64,000 bases of DNA from Ensifer adhaerens (GTDB taxonomy: Bacteria > Pseudomonadota > Alphaproteobacteria > Rhizobiales > Rhizobiaceae): contig NZ_CP015880.1 of NCBI RefSeq assembly GCF_000697965.2, forward strand, positions 1,054,001 to 1,118,000, written 5' to 3'. Within the stretch, counting starts at the first letter, position 1. Each line of letters opens with the position of its first letter. The translations under genes were made by a program, and so were the position numbers. Under the pieces are notes generated by a model, which made no database searches, was not told the origin of the DNA, and worked only from the letters and a program-made list of their open reading frames with translations. Shown one piece after another: positions 31,609 through 42,699 of this stretch.

Positions 31609-32178
31609 TTACAGGCCGCACGCCTTCTGCCCGCGATCGTCGCTCCAGTCCTTGAGAAGGATGAGCTCGCCTTTCGCGGTGATTGGCGTGTCGTTCGATT
31701 TGCCCTTGCCCGTCAGCACGTTGAGGTCGCATTGCGCGGTGTTGTCCGGATCGAGCGTATCGTAGGACGAGTAGGTGTAGCCCGCCACCACGAAGTCGAA
31801 GTTGCGATAGGCGACCGTCAGCTTCTGTTCCCAGCGGTCGCGCCCGATGGCATCGTTCTGACTGGTGATGAGCAACGAGCCGCTCGGCAGCGCCTCGATC
31901 GACGGCGCTTGGCCGACGAGTTCGAACTGACCCCAGACCTTGTTCGGAATGGCCGACTTTAATGCCAGCGCGCCGTTGTCGCCGGTGAGATAGAGATAGA
32001 TGCCGTTGTCCTCGTCGCTGCCTTGGGCGGGTCGTACGATGAGCGCGAGATCCTGGCTCCCGTCCTTGTTCCAGTCGCCGGTCGCCGCCGAGACGATGCG
32101 GGCGGGGTCTATCGTCTCTGCTGCGGAGACGGTGGTCGGAAGCAGGATCAGCAAGGGGAGAATCAGGCGTGCAAGCAT
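31609..32178 (-). CDS. Periplasmic protein of unknown function with FG-GAP-like start
   Basis: This 189-residue protein has a Sec signal peptide (MLARLILPLLILLPTTVSAAE). The mature part starts DPARIVSAATGDWNKDGSQDLALIV, a calcium-binding-like DxNxDGxxD sequence of the kind found in FG-GAP/VCBS repeats, but only once. Two cysteines near the C-terminus (QCDLN, KACGL) may form a disulphide. The ATG at 32178 is chosen because it begins the signal peptide; the frame is open 19 codons further. I recognise no characterised homologue. It diverges from the 28-codon gene on the other strand. Confidence 0.75.
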   Translation of the reverse strand: MLARLILPLLILLPTTVSAAETIDPARIVSAATGDWNKDGSQDLALIVRPAQGSDEDNGIYLYLTGDNGALALKSAIPNKVWGQFELVGQAPSIEALPSGSLLITSQNDAIGRDRWEQKLTVAYRNFDFVVAGYTYSSYDTLDPDNTAQCDLNVLTGKGKSNDTPITAKGELILLKDWSDDRGQKACGL

Positions 32179-32306
32179 GTCGGAGCGCTCCGCGTGGTCG
32201 TTCCTCTTGATATGCGGGCACCGCGCTTTCCTCAAGCGGCTTCGTCGTCAGTTAACCTGCATTCGGGCGCGATGTTAACCATCGTGAACAGAATGCCTGT
32301 GCACTG

Positions 32307-32331
32307 CTTGACGCGTGAACAAAAATGGAAC
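32307..32331 (+). promoter_or_regulatory. LexA (SOS) box with overlapping promoter element upstream of a 28-codon gene
   Basis: A perfect alphaproteobacterial LexA site, GAAC-N7-GAAC, lies at 32317-32331. A good -35 hexamer CTTGAC starts at 32307, ten bases before it, so LexA would bind in the -35/-10 spacer and block RNA polymerase. The small gene at 32365 starts 33 bases downstream with its own strong ribosome site. The -10 element is not obvious. Confidence 0.7.
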
Positions 32332-32364
32332 AAAGTAAAAACATAACGGAAAAGGAGCCATGTT

Positions 32365-32451
32365 ATGACTGATTTTGTTCGTGACCTCGCCGCCTTCGCG
32401 TCGATGAGCCTGTTCATCGCAAGCATCTCTTTCATTGCGCTCGGCCTCTGA
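32365..32451 (+). CDS. 28-residue single-pass membrane peptide, predicted SOS-induced (SidA-like)
   Basis: The frame reads MTDFVRDLAAFASMSLFI and continues ASISFIALGL to a TGA. The first eight residues are charged or polar, and residues about 9-28 form one hydrophobic helix that could span the membrane. A strong ribosome site (AGGAG, 32353-32357) sits 7 bases before the ATG; an overlapping ATG at 32360 stops after two codons. A perfect LexA box and a -35 element lie just upstream. Caulobacter SidA, a 29-residue SOS-induced inner-membrane peptide that blocks division, has the same size, topology and control, but sequence homology has not been tested. dnaE starts 146 bases downstream. That it is translated is well supported; its function is inference. 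Confidence 0.72.
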   Translation: MTDFVRDLAAFASMSLFIASISFIALGL

Positions 32452-32596
32452 AGGCGGGCGTCAACATCTTCTCTCAAGCACCTCCGCAAAGCGTCTCATC
32501 CCCGTTGAATAAGGGGGACGACATGCCAGGGGAATCTGGACATGACGGGCGATAAACGGGATATCCTTCCGACTGGACAGGAATCAGGGTGCGACA

Positions 32597-36094
<3,498 letters not shown>

Positions 36095-36203
36095 TCCGAG
36101 GCGGGGCTCCGCTGAATTGCAGTGGAGCGGCGATTGAGCCGGCTTGGAACCTATCGACCCGCGGCGGGACGCTCGCCGGGTGCTTGTCTGCCGGTCTCGC
36201 AGA

Positions 36204-37433
36204 TCAGTCGCCGGGACGTGTCCGAGTAATGGTGATGAAGTCGGTGCCCTGACCGGTCTCCAACCCGCTTTCCACATCGGCAATCGAGAGCGACGAGCCC
36301 TCGGCGAGCAACGCTTCCACGCGCCTGCGCACAACGTCGGAGATCGTCATGCGCGCCAGCGTGCGCTGGATGCCGTTATAGGCGAAGGGATCGGCCTCCG
36401 TGGAGATGCCGAGCCGCTTCTTCGTCGAGGCGGGCAGGTGGTCCTCGAGCGAGACGCCGAACCATTTGCCTTCGGCACCTTCTTCTTCATTGTGCCGGAA
36501 CTGGAGGAAATGCGTTCCGAGCGCCTCTTCCGGCTTGTCGATCGTAAGCCCGGCTTCAAAGAGCGGCTTGAACCCTTGCCGCACGAGGATCTTGCCGTTT
36601 TGCGGTGGCGTACGTCCGGCCTTGCGCAGGAGCCGGTCGGTCAGGTCCGGTGTCAGCTTGCCGTCGCCGTCGATGCCTTCGCTTGCCTGGAAGGCACGCA
36701 GGGCCGCAATCGTCGCCGGCCCGGCATGGCCGTCGATCGCGCCCGGCGCGTAGCCGAGGAAATCCAGGGACGTCTGAACCTCGCGCATGGTGTCGCGGGT
36801 ATCGCTGCGGGTGATCAGGATACGGATCGGCTCCTCGGTGGATCGCGCCGAATTGGCGCCGCCGGGCGGCTCCCGCATCGCCACTTCCACCGGCGCATCG
36901 CCGGCCTGGCTGATCGCCGGTCTGAGCGGCACGTCGGAAAGCGGCGGCTGGAGATCGATCGGGGCCGGGCGGAAGAGTAGGGCGCTCTTGACCTCCAAGG
37001 GCGTTATCTGCCGGTCGGAGATCAGCACGTGCACGCCGCGCTCGGTCAACTTGTAGAGCGAGGCAGCAAATTCGCTCGGCAACCGCACGCAGCCATGGGA
37101 CGCCGGATAGTCCGGCACATGGTTGGAGCCATGCAGAGCAATGCCCGACCAGGTGAGCCGCTGCATGAACGGCATCGGAGCGTTCGAATAGATGTTCGAT
37201 TTGTGATGACGCCGCTTTTCCAGGATAGAAAAGATGCCCGATGGCGTCGTGTGGCCCGCCTTGCCGGTCGAGACCGGTGATGTCGCAATGACAGCGTCGC
37301 CGTCATAGACGACGAGCGATTGCTGATCTTTCGAGACGATGATCTGCAGCGGCCCGCGACTGCCTGCAAAGCCGGTAGCCGGCGACAAAAGCAGTGCGAC
37401 GACGCTGGCGGTGAGAGCGAAACGCGATACCAT
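36204..37433 (-). CDS. L,D-transpeptidase (YkuD) with peptidoglycan-binding domain
   Basis: This 409-residue secreted protein has a signal peptide ending near ATGFAGS. The YkuD catalytic domain follows directly, with HGSNHVPDYPASHGCVRLP carrying the nucleophile Cys115 (SHGCVR, residues 112-117). A peptidoglycan-binding-1 domain lies around residues 205-270 (VQTSLDFLGYAPGAIDGHAGPATIAALRAFQ). The C-terminal part is less conserved. The enzyme should form 3-3 cross-links or attach proteins to peptidoglycan in the periplasm. The ATG at 37433 begins the signal peptide; a longer open frame of 15 codons is disfavoured. It is convergent with dnaE. Confidence 0.9.
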   Translation of the reverse strand: MVSRFALTASVVALLLSPATGFAGSRGPLQIIVSKDQQSLVVYDGDAVIATSPVSTGKAGHTTPSGIFSILEKRRHHKSNIYSNAPMPFMQRLTWSGIALHGSNHVPDYPASHGCVRLPSEFAASLYKLTERGVHVLISDRQITPLEVKSALLFRPAPIDLQPPLSDVPLRPAISQAGDAPVEVAMREPPGGANSARSTEEPIRILITRSDTRDTMREVQTSLDFLGYAPGAIDGHAGPATIAALRAFQASEGIDGDGKLTPDLTDRLLRKAGRTPPQNGKILVRQGFKPLFEAGLTIDKPEEALGTHFLQFRHNEEEGAEGKWFGVSLEDHLPASTKKRLGISTEADPFAYNGIQRTLARMTISDVVRRRVEALLAEGSSLSIADVESGLETGQGTDFITITRTRPGD

Positions 37434-37572
37434 ACACTCAACCCAACACGTGACTTGGCGAACAAGCCTAGCCTTCAATCTTTAAGGAATTCATCCTGCT
37501 GTGTGGGCTGTCGATCAAGGTTGCGTGATCGCTTTGCGAAGCGTGCCTGCTCGGGCAAGCACGCTTGTGGTC

Positions 37573-38865
37573 TCATGGATCGCGTTTTCTGGTGCCGAAA
37601 GTGTAGCCGGTTTCGACGCTCGCCTTGCCGAATTTGTCGCGCAGCTTGTTGATCGCGTCCTCGGCCGCAGCGCGCCTGGTGGCCGCGGGATCGACGAGAT
37701 CGGGCGGATCGGCGAGATCCGGGGCGGAGAGATCGCTGACGCCGATGCCGATCAGCCGATACTTCGTTCCGTCCGCCTCTTTTTCGAGAAGCTGCAGGCC
37801 GATGCGGAAAATGCGGTCGGCAAGGCGGGTAGGGCTATCCAGGCGCCGATTGCGGGTGCGGATCTTGAAGTCGGCGGTTTTGAGCTTGAGAACGACCGTC
37901 TGGCCGGCGAGTTCCGACTTTCGCAGCCGGTGGGCCACTTGCTCGCTGAGGCGCCGCAGATGCGTGACCAGGTCGTCATAGCGCGCGATATCGTCGTTGA
38001 ACGTCGTCTCTGCGGAAACGCTCTTGGCTTCGCCGTCGATTTCGACCGCTCTCTCGTCGAGCCCGCGCGATAGGCGAAAGAGCCGCTGCCCCATGGTGCC
38101 ATAGCGCCGCATCAGGTCGCCTTCTTCCATGGTCTGCAATTGCCCGATCGTGCGCACGCCGTCACGCTCCAGCGTGGCGGCAAAGGCCTTGCCGACGCCC
38201 CAGATCAGGGTCACCGGCTTCTCGCGCAGGAACTCCAGCGCCTCGGCTTGGCCGATGACGGAAAAGCCGCGCGGCTTTTGCAGGTCGGACGCCACCTTGG
38301 CGAGAAACTTGCAATAGGAGAGGCCGACCGAGACGGTGATGCCGACTTCCTGCTCGATCCGGCGGGCGAGCCGCGCAAGCGTGCGTGCCGGTGGATCGTG
38401 ATGCAGTCGCTCCGTGCCGCTGAGTTCGAGGAAGGCTTCGTCGATCGACAGCGGCTGCACCAGCGGGGTCAGTTCCTGCATCAGCGTGCGCACCTCGCGG
38501 CTGACGCGGGCGTATTTCTCCATATTGGGCTTGATGACAATGGCCTGGGGGCAGGCTTCCAGCGCCTTGAACATCGGCATGGCCGAGCGCACGCCGTGAA
38601 TGCGGGCGACGTAGCAGGCGGTGGAGACCACACCGCGCTTGCCGCCGCCGATGATCACCGGCTTGTCGGCAAGCTCCGGGTTGTCGCGCTTCTCGATCGA
38701 GGCATAGAAGGCGTCGCAGTCGATGTGCGCCAGCGTCAGGTCATAGAGCTCCGCATGCCGCAGAATGCGCGGGCTGCCGCAGGCAAGGCAGCGCCGCACC
38801 GACGCCGCCTGTTCCTTGAGGCAGTCGCGGCAGAAGCCTGGAGAGTGAGCAGCGCTGTCGGGCAT
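37573..38865 (-). CDS. dinB: DNA polymerase IV (Y family) with N-terminal zinc-ribbon-like extension
   Basis: This 430-residue translesion polymerase has catalytic motifs [18 protein letters not shown] and [10 protein letters not shown], followed by the thumb helix-hairpin-helix ([20 protein letters not shown]) and the little-finger domain. Residues 1-33 form an extension with Cys12, Cys15, Cys26 and Cys29 (CxxC-x10-CxxC), a zinc-ribbon pattern absent from E. coli DinB. The C-terminal [13 protein letters not shown] is typical of alphaproteobacterial Pol IV. A perfect LexA box begins 6 bases upstream of the ATG, which implies SOS control and a very short leader. Confidence 0.94.
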   Translation of the reverse strand: MPDSAAHSPGFCRDCLKEQAASVRRCLACGSPRILRHAELYDLTLAHIDCDAFYASIEKRDNPELADKPVIIGGGKRGVVSTACYVARIHGVRSAMPMFKALEACPQAIVIKPNMEKYARVSREVRTLMQELTPLVQPLSIDEAFLELSGTERLHHDPPARTLARLARRIEQEVGITVSVGLSYCKFLAKVASDLQKPRGFSVIGQAEALEFLREKPVTLIWGVGKAFAATLERDGVRTIGQLQTMEEGDLMRRYGTMGQRLFRLSRGLDERAVEIDGEAKSVSAETTFNDDIARYDDLVTHLRRLSEQVAHRLRKSELAGQTVVLKLKTADFKIRTRNRRLDSPTRLADRIFRIGLQLLEKEADGTKYRLIGIGVSDLSAPDLADPPDLVDPAATRRAAAEDAINKLRDKFGKASVETGYTFGTRKRDP

Positions 38866-38870
38866 ATCGG

Positions 38871-38885
38871 GAACAAATATTGAAC
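38871..38885. promoter_or_regulatory. LexA (SOS) box immediately upstream of dinB
   Basis: GAAC-AAATATT-GAAC, the exact alphaproteobacterial LexA consensus GAAC-N7-GAAC, lies 5 bases from the dinB start codon (38863-38865). On the dinB strand it reads GTTC-N7-GTTC. It occupies the place where a ribosome site would normally be. Confidence 0.85.
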
Positions 38886-39032
38886 ATTGCGACCTTAAGC
38901 TCTACTCTAGCGAGTCTCAAGGAGGCGCGATTGGAAATCACAATGCAATTGTCGCCGTTGAAAAGGATCACCGGGCGCGTCTTTCGCAGCGCCGGCGCGG
39001 CTGAATTTGCGCCGACGGGCAGCCGATCCGGG

Positions 39033-39680
39033 CTAGCCGCGGAAGTGCGCGCGAATGGCTGCGGCTGCCTCCGGCCAGTCTGCGACGGCGCGGATGTCGG
39101 CGTCGAGCTTCGGCGCGAGCGCCTTGAACTCCGAGTCGGCCATGAGGTTTATCGGCAGGCAGGTCGGCGCGTGATCCTTCACCGATCGCAGGTTGCGAAG
39201 CATGTCGTCGATGAAGACGAGGGGGACGGTGCGGCTGCCGTGAAGTTTTTGGACGATCGGCCCCTTCGGCTCTTCGGACGCAAGCAGCGGATAGGGCAGG
39301 CCGAGCCGGTCAAGAAGAGCGCGACGAACCGCAGCGTGCTGCGGCGGCATCGCAGTCAGAAAGACGATATCGGCTTCCTCCGACAATGCGGCCAGGGTCT
39401 CGACGACCTTGGCGGCGGGCGTTTGCCAACGATCCTGCGAGCCGTAGAAGGTGTCGAGCAGGATCTTGACCTCTGGCTCCGTCACCGGCTGCTCGTCCGC
39501 GTGGGTGATGATGTTGCCGGTCAGGCGAAACGATCGGGGCAGGAGGACATGGCCGCAGCTCCCAAGGAACGCTTTGAACGGATTGATGAATTCAAGCACG
39601 ACATCGTCGATGTCGCTGACGATCAGCGGGCGGTTTCCAAGCGTGATGCGGTGAGCTGTCGGCGCGTTTGCCACCCTCAA
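39033..39680 (-). CDS. HAD-superfamily hydrolase of unknown substrate
   Basis: This soluble protein of about 215 residues has HAD motif I as IVSDIDDVVLEF, motif II near VFLTAMPP, and a late acidic motif VPLVFIDDMLRN. This supports a phosphatase-type Rossmann fold with an aspartate nucleophile. The preserved SDIDDVV differs slightly from the usual DxDGT. Start: a TTG at 39680 overlaps the stop of the upstream DUF3572 gene; a GTG two codons later is an alternative. Coupling to DUF3572 suggests a shared operon. The substrate is unknown. Confidence 0.82.
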   Translation of the reverse strand: MRVANAPTAHRITLGNRPLIVSDIDDVVLEFINPFKAFLGSCGHVLLPRSFRLTGNIITHADEQPVTEPEVKILLDTFYGSQDRWQTPAAKVVETLAALSEEADIVFLTAMPPQHAAVRRALLDRLGLPYPLLASEEPKGPIVQKLHGSRTVPLVFIDDMLRNLRSVKDHAPTCLPINLMADSEFKALAPKLDADIRAVADWPEAAAAIRAHFRG

Positions 39681-39946
39681 TCCTCGAAGCCTGCGTGGCC
39701 GGAAAGTGCCATATGGGCGCGCACGACGTCTTCAGGCGCCGTACCGGTCGCCGTGCAGAATGCCATCAGGGTCGGCTCATGGTCCATCAGAAAGGCGACG
39801 AGCCCGCCCATGAAGCCGGGTTCGGCAATCGCGTTGCGCAACGCCGTTGGGTCCGTGCCGGTCAGCGCCAGAAAGCGGGACAGAAGCTCAGGCTCGCCGG
39901 CAAGCCAGGAGAGAATGTCGATGGCGATTTCGTCGGCGCTCTTCAA
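39677..39946 (-). CDS. DUF3572 family protein
   Basis: This 89-residue helical protein starts MKSADEIAIDILSWLAGEPELLSRFLALTG and ends in a short acidic tail. It matches the DUF3572 family, which in alphaproteobacteria typically lies divergent from divK. It overlaps the following HAD gene by 4 bases. The 156 bases separating its start from divK hold two dyads. The function is unknown. Confidence 0.85.
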   Translation of the reverse strand: MKSADEIAIDILSWLAGEPELLSRFLALTGTDPTALRNAIAEPGFMGGLVAFLMDHEPTLMAFCTATGTAPEDVVRAHMALSGHAGFED

Positions 39947-39969
39947 TGGTTTGTCCCCGTATGGTTTTT

Positions 39970-40051
39970 ACGTGCGGAGTTACCTATTTTTCAACCAAAT
40001 AGGCCTATCTCTGACGTTGAGGAAATGGGTCGAGTCGTCGGCTCCGCACGT
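39970..40051. promoter_or_regulatory. Nested dyads in the divK/DUF3572 divergent control region
   Basis: Two inverted repeats are nested. The outer is a perfect 10-base pair ACGTGCGGAG (39970-39979) and CTCCGCACGT (40042-40051). Inside lies CCTATTT (39983-39989) and AAATAGG (39997-40003). They may be operator half-sites or leader RNA structure for divK. No full CtrA box TTAA-N7-TTAA was found. Confidence 0.45.
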
Positions 40052-40102
40052 TAATTGTCCTGAGGAGACTTGCAAGGTGACGATGGACAGCAAGGGATCG
40101 AC

Positions 40103-40474
40103 ATGCCCAAACAGGTGATGATTGTTGAGGACAACGAGCTGAACATGAAGCTCTTCCGCGACCTGATTGAGGCCTCCGGCTATGCGACGATCCAGACTCG
40201 CAACGGCATGGAGGCGCTCGAGCTCGCGCGCAAGCATCGGCCCGATCTCATTCTCATGGACATCCAGCTGCCGGAGGTTTCCGGTCTGGAAGTGACGAAG
40301 TGGCTGAAGGAAGACGACGAGCTACACGTCATCCCGGTCATCGCCGTGACCGCTTTTGCTATGAAGGGGGACGAGGAGCGGATCCGCCAGGGCGGGTGCG
40401 AAGCCTATGTCTCCAAGCCGATCTCCGTACCGAAGTTCATTGAGACGATCAAAACCTACCTGGGCGATGCCTGA
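40103..40474 (+). CDS. divK: Single-domain response regulator DivK
   Basis: This 123-residue receiver protein of the alphaproteobacterial cell-cycle phosphorelay has phosphoacceptor Asp53 ([10 protein letters not shown]), the acidic pair in MIVEDNELN, the conserved threonine in [11 protein letters not shown] and lysine in YVSKPIS. The sequence [21 protein letters not shown] and the pairing with pleD identify it as DivK, which through DivL and CckA controls CtrA. The ATG at 40103 is the family start; the TTG-led longer frame is disfavoured. pleD follows after 17 bases. Confidence 0.96.
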   Translation: MPKQVMIVEDNELNMKLFRDLIEASGYATIQTRNGMEALELARKHRPDLILMDIQLPEVSGLEVTKWLKEDDELHVIPVIAVTAFAMKGDEERIRQGGCEAYVSKPISVPKFIETIKTYLGDA

Positions 40475-40491
40475 GCGGCGGGAAAATTGAT

Positions 40492-41859
40492 ATGACTGCG
40501 CGTATTCTTGTTGTCGATGACGTTCCGGCCAATGTGAAGCTGCTCGAAGCCCGGTTGCTTGCCGAGTACTTCGACGTGCTGACGGCCAGTGACGGTTATG
40601 CCGCCCTGGCGCTCTGCGAAAAGACGCCCATCGACCTGGTGCTGCTCGATATCATGATGCCCGGTCTCGATGGTTTCGAAGTCTGCGAACGGCTGAAGGC
40701 GAACCCGAAGACGGCACATATCCCGGTTGTCATGGTCACCGCGCTCGACCAGCCTTCTGATCGCGTGCGTGGCCTGAAGGCCGGCGCCGACGATTTCCTG
40801 ACGAAGCCCGTCAACGATCTGCAGCTGATGTCGCGGGTGAAGAGCTTGGTGCGCCTGAAGAACGTCAGCGATGAGCTGCGCCTGCGGGCCCAGACGGCGC
40901 AGACGATCGGGCTTGAAGATGTTGGCCGGGCGGACCGGCCTGACGAGCCCGGCAACGTCCTGCTCGTCGATGGCCGCGGCTCGTCGCAGGAGCGGCTGCA
41001 GCGCGCCCTCAAGCCGATTGCCGAGGTCTCGGTCATCTCCGATCCGCAGGCGGCATTGTTCGAGGCGGCGGAGAACAATTTCGACCTCGTCATCGTCAAT
41101 GCGAATTTCGACGACTACGATCCGCTGCGCCTCTGCTCGCAGTTGCGCTCCCTGGAGCGCACCCGGTTCATCCCTATCCTGCTGATCGCCGAGCAGGGCA
41201 GCGACGAGTTGGTCGTCCGCGCGCTCGATCTGGGCGTGACGGACTATCTGATGCGGCCGGTCGATCCGAATGAACTGATTGCCCGGTCGATGACCCAGAT
41301 CCGGCGCAAGCACTGCAATGACAGGCTGCGGTCGAGCGTGCAGCAAACCATCGAGCTTGCCGTCACCGACGGCCTCACCGGGCTGCATAACCGGCGCTAT
41401 TTCGACACGCACCTGAAACTGCTGATGGATCGGGCTGCTGCGCGCGGTCGGCCGCTGTCCATCTGCATGACCGATATCGACCGCTTCAAGCAGGTTAACG
41501 ACACCTACGGCCATGACGTTGGCGACGAAGTCTTGCGGGAATTCGCCAATCGCATCCGCACGACGGTGCGGGGTGCCGACCTTGCCTGCCGGTTCGGCGG
41601 TGAAGAGTTCATCGTGGTGATGCCGGATACGTCAGCCGAAATGGCGGCCGGTGTCGCCGAGCGTCTGCGCACGATCATCGAAAGCCTGCCATTTGCGATC
41701 CCGCAGGCGGACGGCCCCCTGAAGGTCACCGCGTCCATGGGGATTGCCACGCTCAGGCCCGGCAGCGACACGGCCGAAGCGCTGCTGAAGCGCGCCGATA
41801 TGGCGCTCTATCAGGCCAAGCACGAAGGCCGAAATCGGGTGGTGGCAGCCGCCGCCTGA
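40492..41859 (+). CDS. pleD: Diguanylate cyclase response regulator PleD
   Basis: This 455-residue protein has two receiver domains and a GGDEF domain. The first receiver has Asp53 (LVLLDIMMPGLDGFEV). The second, about residues 155-275, has lost the usual phosphorylation geometry (LVIVNANFDDYDPL) and serves dimerisation in the family. The cyclase active site is GGEEF at residues 369-373. The inhibitory I-site RGAD (RxxD) stands five residues before it, so c-di-GMP feedback inhibition is expected. It is co-transcribed with divK and acts in polar development and motility-to-attachment control. Confidence 0.96.
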   Translation: MTARILVVDDVPANVKLLEARLLAEYFDVLTASDGYAALALCEKTPIDLVLLDIMMPGLDGFEVCERLKANPKTAHIPVVMVTALDQPSDRVRGLKAGADDFLTKPVNDLQLMSRVKSLVRLKNVSDELRLRAQTAQTIGLEDVGRADRPDEPGNVLLVDGRGSSQERLQRALKPIAEVSVISDPQAALFEAAENNFDLVIVNANFDDYDPLRLCSQLRSLERTRFIPILLIAEQGSDELVVRALDLGVTDYLMRPVDPNELIARSMTQIRRKHCNDRLRSSVQQTIELAVTDGLTGLHNRRYFDTHLKLLMDRAAARGRPLSICMTDIDRFKQVNDTYGHDVGDEVLREFANRIRTTVRGADLACRFGGEEFIVVMPDTSAEMAAGVAERLRTIIESLPFAIPQADGPLKVTASMGIATLRPGSDTAEALLKRADMALYQAKHEGRNRVVAAAA

Positions 41860-42084
41860 GCTGCGCCTCCTGCGTTTCTGGCCTCAAAGCACCCCAGGGA
41901 ATTTCTTTGCCCGCCTCTTGCGGCCTGCATTCAAAGTTGTATTCTCGCGTCACCTGTTGCTACCGGGGAGTTTGGGTGGCAGCAGAGATCATGCAGTGTG
42001 CCTGTCCAGGTCTGATACAGAATTAACCATGCGCCGAGCGGCACCGCTCCGCGCATTAAGAATTCGTTGATTTTTTTTTATTTT

Positions 42085-42278
42085 CAGGTGATGCTCATGA
42101 AAGAGGGGGCATCCAGCCTTCTGCGATATTCGTTACCCCATGATGCTCAGGTCCGCCGCATCTCCTGGGTCGTGGGGTCGGTCGGTTGGCTTTTGGCGTC
42201 CGCGGAATCCTCGTGCCGCAGTCAGAGGCCAGCCGACCCCCTTTCCGACACGCCGTCCCGCCTTCGGGGCGGCGTTTT
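42085..42278 (+). ncRNA. Candidate small RNA with intrinsic terminator
   Basis: An 11-base stem (42180-42190 with 42228-42238, one G-U pair) and a 10-base terminator stem with CTTCGG-type loop (42251-42274, then TTTT) follow one another. Upstream are two hairpins GATGC...GCATC (42090-42111 and 42142-42162). The terminator is almost 400 bases beyond pleD, which suggests an independent transcript. The 5' end is not defined; a CTTGCG-N17-TATTCT promoter at 41917-41945 would give a longer RNA. I could not match it to 4.5S, tmRNA, RNase P or a known riboswitch. Confidence 0.4.
42251..42278 (+). terminator. Intrinsic terminator (plus strand)
   Basis: Stem CGCCGTCCCG/CGGGGCGGCG (42251-42260 and 42265-42274, one G-U pair), loop CCTT, then TTTT. 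It is a very stable hairpin with a tetraloop closed by C-G, and ends either a long pleD read-through or a small RNA. Confidence 0.8.
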
Positions 42279-42377
42279 GATTCTGGGGGAATAGCAGGGG
42301 CGGGCGAGCCGTTTCCTCCCCCTGGCGTGGAACCCGTTTCACTCAGCGCCTACGCTAGATGCTCAAGGCATTGGCCT

Positions 42378-42416
42378 AAAAAGGAAAGGGCGCCTGACCT
42401 TGCGGTCGGCGCCCTT
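42378..42416 (-). terminator. Intrinsic terminator of rpmG (minus strand)
   Basis: Nine-base outer stem AAGGGCGCC/GGCGCCCTT (42386-42394 and 42408-42416) with an inner GACC/GGTC stem. On the minus strand it is followed by TCCTTTTT. It lies 23 bases past the rpmG stop. Confidence 0.82.
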
Positions 42417-42438
42417 CAATTCCCGAAAACCGGCGATC

Positions 42439-42606
42439 TTACTTGATCTTGGTTTCCTTGAATTCGACGTGCTTCTTGACGACCGGGTCGTACTTGGTCT
42501 TCGTCATCTTTTCCGTCATCGTACGGCTGTTCTTGGTCGTGACGTAGAAGAAACCCGTGTCGGCTGTCGAAAGCAGCTTGATCTTGATGGTGGTGGCTTT
42601 TGCCAT
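42439..42606 (-). CDS. rpmG: 50S ribosomal protein L33
   Basis: This 55-residue basic ribosomal protein starts [20 protein letters not shown], continues with [14 protein letters not shown], and ends with [18 protein letters not shown]. This is the full length and pattern of bacterial L33, in the form without the CxxC zinc pairs. It lies downstream of the MFS gene, with a good terminator after it. The assignment is certain. Confidence 0.97.
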   Translation of the reverse strand: MAKATTIKIKLLSTADTGFFYVTTKNSRTMTEKMTKTKYDPVVKKHVEFKETKIK

Positions 42607-42699
42607 GGTCGTCCTGCCTTTGTAACAATGAAAGCCGTGGACAACCGGTTGCGGGCCACGGGCAAGGTTGGCGCGAAACTACAAATCGCGGCCGAAAAG

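Larger units (their letters stand above)
41860..42438. other. Structured intergenic region between pleD and rpmG
   Basis: About 580 bases between two convergent genes without a supportable protein gene. It contains an imperfect hairpin (42031-42054) followed by a nine-T run (42071-42079), two short GATGC/GCATC hairpins, a long stem (42180-42238), a strong intrinsic terminator on the plus strand (42251-42278) and the rpmG terminator on the minus strand. Confidence 0.65.

Noticed and set aside
37530..37570. Inverted repeat AAGCGTGC/GCACGCTT downstream of dinB as a terminator
   Set aside because: No U-tract follows on the dinB strand. The stem is only eight bases with a long loop, so I did not list it as a terminator.
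38931..39120. TTG-started frame behind AAGGAGG (38919-38925), divergent from dinB and next to its LexA box
   Set aside because: The ribosome site is striking, but the frame runs on without a stop through the antisense of the HAD gene and shows no protein-like pattern.
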